Source: Marivita sp. S6314
GTDB taxonomy: Bacteria; Pseudomonadota; Alphaproteobacteria; Rhodobacterales; Rhodobacteraceae
DNA length: 64,000 bases
Assembly (NCBI RefSeq): GCF_023015985.1
Contig: NZ_JALKAO010000002.1
Location: 496,001 to 560,000 of the forward strand
Direction of reading: 5' to 3'
Positions 52,728 through 62,117 of the stretch are shown here, piece after piece. The first letter of the stretch is position 1. Each line of letters opens with the position of its first letter. The notes under the pieces were generated by a model, which saw nothing but the letters and a program-made list of their open reading frames with translations, did no database searches and was not told where the DNA came from. The position numbers and the translations under genes are program-made.

Positions 52728-53677
52728 CCAGCCGCGCGCAACGCCGCTTCAAGTTCGTCCAGTGACGGCGGGTTGCACCCTGCCCGGCTGCAATTGATGG
52801 CCGCAGCCATACCCGCGCGGCGCAGCAAGGCCTCAACATCATCGCGCGACAGCTTGGACAACGCGTCCGGCGACAGCGCGTCGATGCGGTCCAACCCCGC
52901 CAGCAAGGTCGCCATAAAGGTGTCCCCGGCACCCACTGTATCGACCAGCCCCGGAACCGGAGGGGCCGGGATGTCGACCTGTGCGTCCCCAATCAACGCG
53001 GTTGCACCGTCAGGGCCCTTGGTCATCACCAGGAGGGGGGCGGATGCTTTGTCCCGCACGACGCGCAGCGCATCGGCCAAGGATTGCGCCGGGCATAGCC
53101 CTTCGAGGTCTTCATCGCTGAGCTTCAGCAAATTGGTCTTGCCCATCATGCGAAAGATGCGCGCACGGTACTGGTCGGGGTCGGTGATCACGGACAACCG
53201 AACATTGGGATCAAGCGACACCAACTGGCCGGATGTAAAGGCCGAGTCACAGGTGGCTTCCCACGCATCCGCATCCGCACCTTCGGTCACGGCCATGGAT
53301 CCGGTATGCAGCGCCGCCAGACCGTCTGGTATGACGTCTTGCAGGGACGTTGCCGTCACCTGCCGTTCGGCTGTTCCGTCGCGTTCGAATGTGTAAGACG
53401 GGATGCCATCCGTCACCGTCACCCGTGCGATGGTGGTTGGCGCGTCCACGCGTCCGCCACTCAGCACCACGTGTGACGCGGTCAGCGTATCGGCCAGAAG
53501 TGTGCCCCAGTCGTCGTTGGAAATCGGCGTCAGGTAATGGACGTTTGCAGACTGACGGCCCAGCGCCATTGCCACGTTGAACGGTGATCCGCCTGCCAGC
53601 GTCGAGACGGTGCCGTCTCGGGTCACATGATCTATCAGGTTCTCCCCGCCGACGCCGATAATAGAAGACTGTGCCAT
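52724..53677 (-). CDS. PfkB-family carbohydrate kinase (fructokinase-like)
   Basis: A 317-residue ribokinase/fructokinase-family enzyme. PfkB signature 1 LAGGSPFNVAMALG near residue 28, and signature 2 with catalytic Asp in DTVGAGDTFMA near residue 245. The sugar is unknown; many such Rhodobacterales enzymes are annotated as fructokinases. No sugar transporter is adjacent. Upstream spacer 53678-53851 includes an imperfect palindrome around GATATCACATATGGTATC (53721-53738), a possible regulator site. Confidence 0.88.
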   Translation of the reverse strand: MAQSSIIGVGGENLIDHVTRDGTVSTLAGGSPFNVAMALGRQSANVHYLTPISNDDWGTLLADTLTASHVVLSGGRVDAPTTIARVTVTDGIPSYTFERDGTAERQVTATSLQDVIPDGLAALHTGSMAVTEGADADAWEATCDSAFTSGQLVSLDPNVRLSVITDPDQYRARIFRMMGKTNLLKLSDEDLEGLCPAQSLADALRVVRDKASAPLLVMTKGPDGATALIGDAQVDIPAPPVPGLVDTVGAGDTFMATLLAGLDRIDALSPDALSKLSRDDVEALLRRAGMAAAINCSRAGCNPPSLDELEAALRAAG

Positions 53678-53851
53678 GCTGTGCGGTCCCGTCTGGATAA
53701 AGTCCCGTGGTGACTAAGCCGATATCACATATGGTATCAAGGGTCAGTTTCCGAGCAGAGGCCAATCAATCCATTCGCGGCGCGGGACCGCGTGCAGCCC
53801 CGTCCAAAGCGGCTATTGCCGGGACGCCATTCTCTGACGGCACCGCGACCA

Positions 53852-54733
53852 CTAAAGGAGGCTGTCGGGCATCTTCTGTTCCGCAGCCGTGTTCGCGCGA
53901 CGGAAGAACAGCGTCACGAAGGTCGACACGATCACGATGAACAGAGAATAGAGCACCGGCACCGCCATCACCGCCTGCTGCTGATCGGGCGGGAAGGTGA
54001 ATACGATAATCGCAATCGCCAGCGGCCCGTTCTGGATGCCCGTCTCAAGCGCCACCGTGCGCGCATTGCGCGGGTGCAGTTTGAGCGTTTTGGCAAAGAA
54101 ATAGCCCACGGTGATACCCACCAGCCCCAGACCAATCGACGCCGTATAAGTCGCCGCCGTTGTATTCAGCAGGAACTGCCAATTCTGCGGAATCCACGTC
54201 ACCATGATGAACACGATAAAGAACAGCGCGAGGATCGACCCGCCAAATTCCAGCACCGCACCGACATTGGCGCTTAGCTTGCGCAGGGTCATGCCGATAG
54301 CGACCGGAACCAGCAGCACCAGAAGCACCGCGATGATGTCTTCGCGCGGGATCTCAAGATCAAGCGCAGAGGCGTAGAGTAGCAGGATCAGCGGGATCAG
54401 GATCACGCCTGTGACAGTGGATGTCACCGTCATCAGAACAGACAGCGCCAGATTGCCCTTGGAAAAATAGGTAAAAATGTTTGATGTCGTCCCGCCCGGC
54501 ATACAGGCCATGATCAGGATACCGATGGCAATCGTTTCCGGCACCGCCAGAAACAGCGCAAAGGCAAAGCCCAGAAGCGGCATGATCCCGTACTGGCTGA
54601 TCACACCAATCGCCAACCCGTAGGGCCGCCGCAGCGCCAGATAGAAATCGCGCGGCGTCAGGGACGCGCCCATGCCCAGCATGATGACAGCAACCATGAT
54701 CCCCAGAAGGGTCTGTGTAAACTCAGTGACCAT
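53852..54733 (-). CDS. Bile acid:sodium symporter (BASS)-family transporter
   Basis: A 293-residue, about nine-span secondary transporter. The conserved MACMPGGTTSNIFTYFSKGN and ETGIQNGPLAIAI segments form the crossover/sodium-site region of BASS proteins. Bacterial members carry organic anions such as pyruvate, pantoate or bile acids; substrate not predictable here. ATG 54733 selected because the start at 54763 lies within the inverted-repeat element. It is downstream of fadD on the same strand, separated by that element. Confidence 0.9.
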   Translation of the reverse strand: MVTEFTQTLLGIMVAVIMLGMGASLTPRDFYLALRRPYGLAIGVISQYGIMPLLGFAFALFLAVPETIAIGILIMACMPGGTTSNIFTYFSKGNLALSVLMTVTSTVTGVILIPLILLLYASALDLEIPREDIIAVLLVLLVPVAIGMTLRKLSANVGAVLEFGGSILALFFIVFIMVTWIPQNWQFLLNTTAATYTASIGLGLVGITVGYFFAKTLKLHPRNARTVALETGIQNGPLAIAIIVFTFPPDQQQAVMAVPVLYSLFIVIVSTFVTLFFRRANTAAEQKMPDSLL

Positions 54734-54736
54734 TGA

Positions 54737-55002
54737 GGGCCTCGATATGGTTGGGACACACACTCGGCGCGTGTCGGATTTTGTTACTGGCTAGAAACTT
54801 CGTGCGAAGCGATCTGGGTGATCGGAAGCGCGAAGTGACGCGGGCAGAAACAAAATCCGCCGCGTCGCATGCGATTTCGCCAAAATCCGGCTTCGCTGCG
54901 TTACGTCCGCTTAAAAGGTGCCCAACCTGTCTACACGGCCGTGCCTTGCGCAGCCGGATTTTGGACTGAAACCGAGAGCGTGTCCCAACCATATGGAGGC
55001 CC
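54737..55002. mobile_element. 266-bp nested inverted-repeat element (MITE-like)
   Basis: Terminal repeats 54737-54767 and 54972-55002 are 31 bp each, inverted, with 28 of 31 positions identical. Inside are two further perfect inverted pairs: CGGATTTTGTT (54775-54785) with AACAAAATCCG (54849-54859), and CCAAAATCCGGCT (54880-54892) with AGCCGGATTTTGG (54952-54964). The whole can fold as a closing stem with two side arms. It carries no gene and lies between fadD and the BASS gene; no target-site duplication is clear. Non-autonomous transposon or structured RNA are both possible. Confidence 0.7.
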
Positions 55003-55004
55003 TT

Positions 55005-56726
55005 CTACTCCGCCGCCACTTGCGCAAGCTCTTCGGCGCGCAGGTCTTTTCTAAGGATTTTGCCGACATTCGATTTCGGCAGATCGTCGCGGAACTCAAC
55101 CCGCTTTGGCACTTTGTAGGCCGTCAAATGCGCCTTGCAGTGCGCGCGGATGTCCTGTTCCGTCAGGCTCTCGTCACGCTTCACGATGAACGCCTTGACC
55201 GCCTCACCCGTCGCATCATCCGGCACGCCGATCACGGCCGCTTCAAGGATGCCGGGATGGGTCGCCAGACAATCCTCAACCTCGTTCGGGTAGACGTTGA
55301 ACCCGGACACAACAACCATGTCCTTCTTGCGGTCCACGATGCGGAAATAGCCGTCCGGGTCCATCACGCCGATGTCTCCGGTCAGGAACCAGCCGTCTTT
55401 CATGACATTCGCGGTTTCCTCGGGCTTGTTCCAATAGCCTGCCATGATCTGCGGGCCTTTGGCGGCAATCTCGCCGCTTTGGCCGATCTGCACGGGGGTG
55501 CCGTCATCGTCCAGACAGGTGACAAGCGTAGACGGCACAGGCACGCCAATCGACCCATCCCGCGTCTTGCCCAGCGGGTTGAAGGTCAGCACGGGCGAGG
55601 TTTCCGTCAGACCATAGCCCTGCAACACAGGCTTGCCTGTCACCGTCTCCCACTTTTCAGCCACCGCCGCCTGCAACGCCATACCCCCGGCACTCGCAAA
55701 TTTCAGATGTTTGGGCGGGCTGTCGTTGAACCAAATCTCGTTGCACAACCCGTTGAAGAGCGTGTTCACACCGCTCATCCAGGTGATCTTGTAGTTCTCG
55801 AACGCGCGTTTGAGGTTCGACAAAGGGCGCGGGTTCGGGATCAGGATGTTGCGCGCGCCCAGCCAGTAAAAGCCCAGCAGGTTCACCGTAAACGCAAAGA
55901 TGTGGTACATCGGCAAAGCGGTCAGGGCGACCTCTTCCCCCTTCTTCACCCCCGCGATCAACTCCATCGTCTGTTCCATGTTCAGGATCAGATTGGCATG
56001 GGTCAGCATCGCGCCCTTGGCCACCCCGGTGGTGCCGCCCGTATACTGCAGGCAGGCCACGTCATCTGGTTCAACCGACTGATGATAGGCATCCACCTCG
56101 ACCTTGCGCGACGCTTTCTTCGCGCGCCCGGCCTCAAGCGCATCCGGCAGGCGGATATGGGCAACACCGATGGGTTTGATCGACTTGTCCCAGTATTTTT
56201 GCACCAATCCGACAATCCCGCGCGGCAGAACCGGCAGGAATTCCGCCACCCGCGTCACGATGATATTCGGGATCGGATGGCCGCGTGTCGCTTCGGGGAT
56301 CTTGTCGGCAAACATATCGACGATCACCAACGCATGCGGTTCGGCATCGGAAAACTGTTTTGCCATCTCGTCGGCGGTATACAGCGGGTTCACGTTGACC
56401 AGCACACAGCCTGCCTTGAGGATACCAAACGCCGCGACCGGAAAGCTCAGGCAATTGGGCATCTGAAGCGCCACGCGGTCGCCTTGGGTCAGCCCCGCCA
56501 CTTCGCGCAGATAGACCGCAAAGGCATCCGACATCTCGTTGACCTGATCAAAACTCAACGTGCCGTTCATGCCATTGGGCAGGCAGGTGGTGAAGGCCGG
56601 AGCGGATCCGAACGTGTCGGCAACGGACCGGATCAGATCGCCGATTGTGCGATATGACGCCGTTTCGATCTCGGGCCGCACATCAGGGCCGTAAAAGGCC
56701 GTCCAGGGCCGGTCCTCAAGTGTCAT
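55005..56726 (-). CDS. fadD: Long-chain acyl-CoA synthetase
   Basis: Activates fatty acids to acyl-CoA with ATP, 573 residues. AMP-binding motifs: YTGGTTGVAKGAM (P-loop), GYGLTETSP, GWFLTGDIG and KDMVVVSGFNVYPNEVED, and the catalytic Lys near the end in SNVGKILRKDL. ATG 56726 (MTLEDRPW) follows a GGGAGGG ribosome-binding site; the longer frame from 56780 lacks one. The gene stop lies three bases from the inverted-repeat element. Confidence 0.94.
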   Translation of the reverse strand: MTLEDRPWTAFYGPDVRPEIETASYRTIGDLIRSVADTFGSAPAFTTCLPNGMNGTLSFDQVNEMSDAFAVYLREVAGLTQGDRVALQMPNCLSFPVAAFGILKAGCVLVNVNPLYTADEMAKQFSDAEPHALVIVDMFADKIPEATRGHPIPNIIVTRVAEFLPVLPRGIVGLVQKYWDKSIKPIGVAHIRLPDALEAGRAKKASRKVEVDAYHQSVEPDDVACLQYTGGTTGVAKGAMLTHANLILNMEQTMELIAGVKKGEEVALTALPMYHIFAFTVNLLGFYWLGARNILIPNPRPLSNLKRAFENYKITWMSGVNTLFNGLCNEIWFNDSPPKHLKFASAGGMALQAAVAEKWETVTGKPVLQGYGLTETSPVLTFNPLGKTRDGSIGVPVPSTLVTCLDDDGTPVQIGQSGEIAAKGPQIMAGYWNKPEETANVMKDGWFLTGDIGVMDPDGYFRIVDRKKDMVVVSGFNVYPNEVEDCLATHPGILEAAVIGVPDDATGEAVKAFIVKRDESLTEQDIRAHCKAHLTAYKVPKRVEFRDDLPKSNVGKILRKDLRAEELAQVAAE

Positions 56727-56844
56727 CAATCCCTCCCAAGATCGCGTGCACGTGTGACCTGTGACACTACGCATATTCAAGGGCTTGTCGATTGTGACGT
56801 TTGGGAAAACCCTCTCCGCCTGACTTCACGGGTTGTCTATGGCG

Positions 56845-57624
56845 TTACACCGTGCCGCCCAGACTGCCTTCGAGCGTGGCAAGCTCCTGCCCGCCCGCCA
56901 TAAGGTCCTGCAGTTCTTCCGGTGTGATTTCACCGCGTTCTGCGGTGCCCAGCGTCTTGCCGCGATTGAGTACTGTGAACCGGTCGCCCACGGCCATCGC
57001 GTGACGGACGTTGTGGGTGATGAACACAACCGCAATGCCCTGCTTGCGGACCTTGTCGATGGTGGCCAGCACGTTTGACGTTTGCCGCACGCCCAGCGCC
57101 GATGTGGGTTCATCCAGGATCAGAACTTTTGCGCCAAAATGCACCGCACGCGCAATCGCAACGGTTTGGCGTTCCCCGCCTGACAGCGTGCCGACCGCCT
57201 GATCCGGGCCGCGCAGGTTGATGCCCATCTTGCGCATCTCCTCCATCGTGACCCTGTTGGCATAGTCATGATCAAAGAACGGGATACCCGCGACCTTCTT
57301 GATCGGCTCGTTGCCCATAAAGAAATTCCGGCTGACCGACATCAACGGGATCATCGCAAGGTGCTGGTGCACCGTGGCGATCCCGGCGGCAATCGCATCG
57401 CGCGGATCGGCGAAATCAAGCGGTTTGCCTTCAAAGATAATCTCGCCGCTGGTTGGCTTGTGCACGCCAGACATCGTTTTGATAAAGGTCGATTTGCCCG
57501 CACCGTTGTCGCCCAGCAGGCAGTGGCATTCACCGCCGAAGACGTCGACAGACACGCCCGCCAACGCGATGACCGACCCAAAGTGCTTTTCGATATTCTG
57601 CATACGGATGATGGGATCGGTCAT
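56845..57624 (-). CDS. Sugar ABC transporter ATP-binding protein, single-domain (FrcA-like)
   Basis: A 259-residue ATPase of the CUT2 carbohydrate class, with one nucleotide-binding domain instead of the fused pair (about 500 residues) of RbsA; the single-domain form is like FrcA of Sinorhizobium. Walker [10 protein letters not shown], signature [14 protein letters not shown], Walker [13 protein letters not shown] in which the usual Asp after Leu is Gly, then switch His ITHNVR. Last gene of the binding protein-permease-ATPase run. Confidence 0.92.
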   Translation of the reverse strand: MTDPIIRMQNIEKHFGSVIALAGVSVDVFGGECHCLLGDNGAGKSTFIKTMSGVHKPTSGEIIFEGKPLDFADPRDAIAAGIATVHQHLAMIPLMSVSRNFFMGNEPIKKVAGIPFFDHDYANRVTMEEMRKMGINLRGPDQAVGTLSGGERQTVAIARAVHFGAKVLILDEPTSALGVRQTSNVLATIDKVRKQGIAVVFITHNVRHAMAVGDRFTVLNRGKTLGTAERGEITPEELQDLMAGGQELATLEGSLGGTV

Positions 57625-57625
57625 A

Positions 57626-58735
57626 TCAACGCTCTCCTGTGATGATGCGGCGGATATAGGTGTTCAGGATCACCGCAAAGAGCAGGATCACCCCCAGGAA
57701 CACCCGGAACAAAGAGCTTTCGACCCCGGCAAAGAACAGCCCCTGCTGCACCACACCGAAGATCAACGCGCCCAGTGCGGCACCAATCACCGACCCGTAG
57801 CCACCGGTCAGCAACGCACCGCCGATGACCACGGCAATGATCGCCTCAAATTCCTTGAGCAATCCACGATCCGCCCCGGCAGAGCCGAACTCCATCACCT
57901 GGCAGGTGGCAAACACGGTTGCGCAGAAGGCGGTGAACATGAACATCAGGATCTTGACCTGATTGACCGGAACACCCGAATTGCGCGCGGCATCAGCATC
58001 CCCGCCCGCGGCAAAGATCCAGTTGCCAAAGCGTGTGCGCGTCAGAAGGATATGCGCAAAGACAATCAGGACAAGCGCCCAGATGATCAGCATGGGAATG
58101 CCGTCCACAACCGGCTGCCCCGCGCGGCTGCCGCGCTCAAACACAGCGATGATCCCCGCGTCGCCCATCCACTGGAAAAAACCGGTTAGGATCTTGCCGC
58201 CAAAGAGAACGGCCAGCCAATCCCCTTCTGCCGCTTCGCGAATTCCACCAATGATGGTTTTCCGCTCGACTGTCTGAGGAATAAAAATCGTGAACCCGCG
58301 CAGGATAAACAGGGTAGCCAACGTCACGATAAAGCTGGGCAGACCCGTGCGCACCACGATGTAGCCATTCAACGCCCCGAACGCGACACAGATCACAAAG
58401 GTGACGAGGATCGCCATCCACATCGGCCAACCGAGGGTGACACCAAAAATGGCGATCATCATGCCGGCAAAGCCGATCATGGAGCCAACAGACAAGTCAA
58501 ACTCTCCCGAGATCATAAGCAGGCACGCCCCCACCGCGATGATCATGAATTGCGCGGACACAACGCTCCAGTTCAGCACGCCCTGGGCGTTGAACATGCC
58601 ACTGTCGAATGCGAACAAAAGAAAAAAGGTAAAAACCGCAACGGTGCCGACCATGCCACCCAGTTCAGGGCGGATCAGGGCTTTGCGGAAGGCAGAGAGT
58701 TCCTTGACTCTCTCATCACCAGACGCATCAGACAT
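57626..58735 (-). CDS. Sugar ABC transporter permease (CUT2, FrcC/RbsC-like)
   Basis: A 369-residue inner-membrane permease with about ten spans. Conserved CUT2 segments: [40 protein letters not shown], and [25 protein letters not shown] near the C-terminus. An extended loop around residues 160-210 ([18 protein letters not shown]) is periplasmic-looking. ATG 58735 has a GAGGAG-type ribosome-binding site. Stop and ATPase start are separated by one base, suggesting coupling. Confidence 0.93.
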   Translation of the reverse strand: MSDASGDERVKELSAFRKALIRPELGGMVGTVAVFTFFLLFAFDSGMFNAQGVLNWSVVSAQFMIIAVGACLLMISGEFDLSVGSMIGFAGMMIAIFGVTLGWPMWMAILVTFVICVAFGALNGYIVVRTGLPSFIVTLATLFILRGFTIFIPQTVERKTIIGGIREAAEGDWLAVLFGGKILTGFFQWMGDAGIIAVFERGSRAGQPVVDGIPMLIIWALVLIVFAHILLTRTRFGNWIFAAGGDADAARNSGVPVNQVKILMFMFTAFCATVFATCQVMEFGSAGADRGLLKEFEAIIAVVIGGALLTGGYGSVIGAALGALIFGVVQQGLFFAGVESSLFRVFLGVILLFAVILNTYIRRIITGER

Positions 58736-58834
58736 CCGGACACTCCTCGCTATGATTTTGGGAAACTGGGACAACCCCGGGGGTTCAGGGCGACCACGCG
58801 CGTGGCCGGTCGCCCTGTCGTGTCGTTTTGGAAA

Positions 58835-59785
58835 TCAGCGGAATTCGCCCGCGAACTCTTCGACTTTCTCAAGACCGTCAGCTGTCACAAAGCCCGGACC
58901 AGAGTTGATGTTGTTGCCCGGCAGAACGCCGTAGCGGTGGTAGTTGGTCATCACGACAACCGGCAGGTACGCCTGAAGGAAGGGCTGCTGGTCGATGCCC
59001 CAGTTGATGATGCCGTCCTTGATGCCCTGAACGATGTTTTCGCCAAGGTCGAACGTACCAAAATAGATGTCACCGGCCATACCGTTTTCGTCCAGCGCCA
59101 GCAGCGTCGGGTCAGCAGAGGTTGGGCCAAGCGTCAGAACGGCGTCCGTGTCCGGGTTGGCCGAAAGATAGGCCAATACGCGGTTCTTGATTTCGGCCGG
59201 GTCCTGACCGGAATCGATCATCTGGTTGCCCAGATCAATGCCAAGCCCATCTGCGAAACCCTGGCACCGCTCTGTTGAGGATGGTGAGGAAATGTAGTGG
59301 TTCACACACAGGAAGGATCCGACGCCATCGCCTTTGGCGCGCAGACCTGCGGCGTAGCCTGCGTCATATTCAGGCTGACCGACATACATCAGGGCGCCAA
59401 CTTCGCGGGCCTGTTCGGGTGTGCCCGAATTCATGATGATCACGTCGATACCGCTTGCAACCGCATCCATGATCGGTCCCTTGAGCACGTCATAATCGGA
59501 CAGTGTGGTGATGATGCCGTTTGGACCAGAGGCTGCCGCCTGTTCAATGATGCGCGCCATATCGGCAAGGTCACCGGTGGGCGGGTTGCGGTATTCAACG
59601 CTGACATTCATCTGCTCACCGGCAAGCGCGATACCGTTCTTGATGGTGTTCCACCAACTGTCGCTATCGGGTGCGTGGCTCACCAGAATATAGGTTTCGC
59701 CCTCTGCGGCCGCGGGCTGCGCCGCCATAAACGGTGCCGCAACAATCGCCGTCGCAAGCGCCAGTTTCTTGATCACTGAGTTCAT
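58835..59785 (-). CDS. Sugar ABC transporter periplasmic binding protein (RbsB/FrcB-like)
   Basis: A 316-residue periplasmic binding protein, first gene of the importer. Signal peptide MNSVIKKLALATAIVAAPFM with cleavage after AAA. Type I periplasmic fold: YILVSHAPDSDSWWNTIKNG, IIEQAAASGPNGIITTLSD, VLTLGPTSADPTLLALDENG. ATG 59785 chosen for the signal peptide and the GGGAGGA-type ribosome-binding site. The LacI-type operator at 59874-59889 lies 89 bases upstream. Confidence 0.93.
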   Translation of the reverse strand: MNSVIKKLALATAIVAAPFMAAQPAAAEGETYILVSHAPDSDSWWNTIKNGIALAGEQMNVSVEYRNPPTGDLADMARIIEQAAASGPNGIITTLSDYDVLKGPIMDAVASGIDVIIMNSGTPEQAREVGALMYVGQPEYDAGYAAGLRAKGDGVGSFLCVNHYISSPSSTERCQGFADGLGIDLGNQMIDSGQDPAEIKNRVLAYLSANPDTDAVLTLGPTSADPTLLALDENGMAGDIYFGTFDLGENIVQGIKDGIINWGIDQQPFLQAYLPVVVMTNYHRYGVLPGNNINSGPGFVTADGLEKVEEFAGEFR

Positions 59786-59873
59786 TCTTTCCTCCCAAGG
59801 ATTCACCGTTCTCTCGGCGTAAGAGCGGCATTCACCGCTTCTCCGACTCAACTAAAGCACAGGGTCAATATTT

Positions 59874-59889
59874 TTGCAACCGGTTGCAA
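59874..59889. promoter_or_regulatory. LacI-family operator, perfect 16-bp palindrome
   Basis: TTGCAACCGGTTGCAA is perfectly palindromic with the central CG typical of LacI/GalR operators. It lies in the divergent spacer between the importer and the LacI gene, so it probably controls both. No second copy was noticed elsewhere in the cluster. Confidence 0.85.
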
Positions 59890-59971
59890 TATTCGAATTT
59901 CTATTTCACTGTTTCCGGTGACGCAGATCAGTTAGAAGCGTCGCGTTGGGAAAAATGCGGACAGATCAAGG

Positions 59972-60970
59972 ATGGCCATTACGTTAAAAGAGGTTGCAGA
60001 ACGCGCGGGTGTCTCCCGTTCGGCAGTTTCACGAACGTTCACCGATGGTGCATCTGTTTCCAGCAAGATGCGCCGCAAGGTGGAAAAGGCTGCGTCAGAG
60101 CTTGGCTACAGCCCAAATGCGCTGGCCTCGTCGCTGACCACGGGCCGGACCAAGCTGATCGGGCTGGTGTCGAACAACTTTCACAACCCGATCTTCCTGG
60201 AAGTCTTTGACCTTTTCACGCGCGGATTGCAGGATCGCGGGCTCAGACCGCTTTTGGTCAACTTGACAAACGAAACCGACGCCGCCGCCTCGGTGCGGAT
60301 GTTGCGGCAGTATTCGGTGGACGGCGCGGTGGTTGCATCATCAACGCTGCCACCAAACTTTGCCAAGGCGTTTCGGGATGCGGGCGTGCCAGTGGTCCAC
60401 AGTTTCGGGCGCTTTTCCAGCTCGCCCCAGGTGCATGTCATCGGGATCGACAATGTCGAGTGCGGTCGCATGGCAGCGCGGACGCTTCTGGCGCGCGGAT
60501 ACAAGACCATCGCATTCCTGGGGGGGCCGGAAAGCGCGACCTCAACGCAAGACCGGTTCGCGGGTTTCATGCAGCAACTGTCCGGTGTTCCCGACATTAC
60601 AGTGACCCATTCCTTTGCCGACGCCTATTCATTCGACGCCGGCCGCGCCGAGATGTTGCGGTTGCTGCAAGCGCCACCCGCCGAAGCCTATTTCTGCGGC
60701 GATGACGTGCTGTCGATTGGCGCGCTGTCGGCGATCAAGGACTCGGGCCTGTCGGTTCCGGACGACATTGGAATCATTGGTCTGAACGATATGGAAATGG
60801 CGCGTTGGCAGAACATTGATCTGACCACGATTCACCAACCAATCCAGCAGATCGTGCAGTCTTCGATCGAATCCATGGTCACGCTGCTGGATGACCCGGA
60901 TCGCCAACCCGAGTCGCGTATCTTTGCCTGTTCGGTCGTGGAAAGGGGCACGTTGCGCCCCCTGCCCTGA
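59972..60970 (+). CDS. LacI/GalR-family transcriptional regulator
   Basis: A 332-residue regulator. DNA-binding domain at the N-terminus: TLKEVAERAGVSRSAVSRTF, hinge helix SPNALASSLTTGRT, then a periplasmic-binding-protein-like effector domain (GIDNVECGRMAARTLLARGY, IIGLNDMEMARW). It presumably represses the divergent importer and dehydrogenase genes until the transported sugar or cyclitol is present. Divergent from the importer, convergent with the dehydrogenase gene directly next to it. Confidence 0.95.
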   Translation: MAITLKEVAERAGVSRSAVSRTFTDGASVSSKMRRKVEKAASELGYSPNALASSLTTGRTKLIGLVSNNFHNPIFLEVFDLFTRGLQDRGLRPLLVNLTNETDAAASVRMLRQYSVDGAVVASSTLPPNFAKAFRDAGVPVVHSFGRFSSSPQVHVIGIDNVECGRMAARTLLARGYKTIAFLGGPESATSTQDRFAGFMQQLSGVPDITVTHSFADAYSFDAGRAEMLRLLQAPPAEAYFCGDDVLSIGALSAIKDSGLSVPDDIGIIGLNDMEMARWQNIDLTTIHQPIQQIVQSSIESMVTLLDDPDRQPESRIFACSVVERGTLRPLP

Positions 60971-62104
60971 TCACTGGAACATGGGTGGGCGAGCATCCAC
61001 CCACGCGCCGTTGTCCTTGGCAGACCCAACCGACGCATACACGGCCGCCATCGACCGCAATCCATCCTCGGCCGTCGGCAACCCATCGCGGCGTTCGCCT
61101 TTGATTGCGGCGGCCAGATCGACATAGATATTGGCCACCGCAAGCGGAAACCCTTCGGGATGCGCAATCGCCACGCGCGACAGACGTGTGGCCTCATCGG
61201 ACAGCCCGCCTTCGCCTTTTTCCATGATCTGCGTGCGCCCGCCCACAGGTGTGTAGAACACTTGATTGGGTTGCTCGGACGCCCAACGCATGCCGCCGGT
61301 TTCGCCAAACACCTGAATGTCGAACCCGTGTTGACGCCCGATGGCGACGGACGATGTCCAAAGCCGCCCGACCGTGCCGCCCTCCATCCGGAAATTCACC
61401 ATCGCGTCGTCTTCCAGCTCCCGGCTTGGGATCGTCGAGGCGAAATCTGCCGACAGGCTGCGCACCTGATCATCGGCAATAAAGCTCGCCATATGCATCG
61501 CGTGGATTCCGCAATCCGCAAACTGCCCGGACACCCCGGCCATTGCCGGGTCATAGCGCCAGCGGACGCGTGGATTGTCGGCATCGGTGGCGTCGCCATG
61601 ATGGCCATGGCTGAAATTCGCAACGATCAACCGCACCTTGCCGATCTGCCCCGTCCGTACCATGTGCCGCATTTCCCGCACCATCGGATAGGCCGAATAG
61701 CAGTAGTTGACCGCGCAGATTTTGCCGCTGGCCTTGGCCACGCGCACAATCTCCTCGCCCTCTTCCACGGTCATCGTCATCGGCTTTTCGCACAGCACGT
61801 TGAACCCGGCTTCCAGGAAGGCCTTGGTGATCTCGAAATGTGTGGAGTTCGGCGTGGCCACGGTGACAAGATCAACTCTGTCCGCCCGCCCCGTTTCGCC
61901 GTCCAACATCTCTTGCCAGTTGGCATAGGCCCGATCCGCTGCGACCCCTAGGGACTGCGCGTAGGCGCGGCCCTTTTCCGCATCCACATCCAGCGCCCCG
62001 GCCGCCAGAACGAAATTGCCATCGGCTTGCGCGCCAAGGCGGTGGGCTGGTCCGATCTGGCTGCCTTCGCCGCCGCCGATCATGCCCCAATTCAGTTTCG
62101 CCAT
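60971..62104 (-). CDS. Gfo/Idh/MocA-family oxidoreductase
   Basis: A 377-residue NAD(P)-dependent dehydrogenase. Rossmann motif GMIGGGEGSQIG, and the family's NAD and catalytic motif LCEKPMTMTVEEGEEI with Lys. Further KICAVNYCYSAYPMVREMRHM and QFADCGIHAMHMASF (catalytic Asp/His pair). Substrates of relatives include inositols and sugars. ATG 62104 (MAKLNWG); the upstream extension is unsupported. It is 14 bases after the IolE-like gene, all in one minus-strand operon. Confidence 0.93.
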   Translation of the reverse strand: MAKLNWGMIGGGEGSQIGPAHRLGAQADGNFVLAAGALDVDAEKGRAYAQSLGVAADRAYANWQEMLDGETGRADRVDLVTVATPNSTHFEITKAFLEAGFNVLCEKPMTMTVEEGEEIVRVAKASGKICAVNYCYSAYPMVREMRHMVRTGQIGKVRLIVANFSHGHHGDATDADNPRVRWRYDPAMAGVSGQFADCGIHAMHMASFIADDQVRSLSADFASTIPSRELEDDAMVNFRMEGGTVGRLWTSSVAIGRQHGFDIQVFGETGGMRWASEQPNQVFYTPVGGRTQIMEKGEGGLSDEATRLSRVAIAHPEGFPLAVANIYVDLAAAIKGERRDGLPTAEDGLRSMAAVYASVGSAKDNGAWVDARPPMFQ

Positions 62105-62117
62105 GATCCCGCCCCCC

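Noticed and set aside
53721-53738. Imperfect palindrome GATATCACATATGGTATC upstream of the PfkB kinase
   Set aside because: Several mismatches and no regulator gene nearby; too weak to call an operator as a separate feature.
54733-55099. Two small open frames sharing the peptide RASIWLGH near the inverted-repeat element
   Set aside because: They are the two arms of the same terminal inverted repeat read on opposite strands, not genes.
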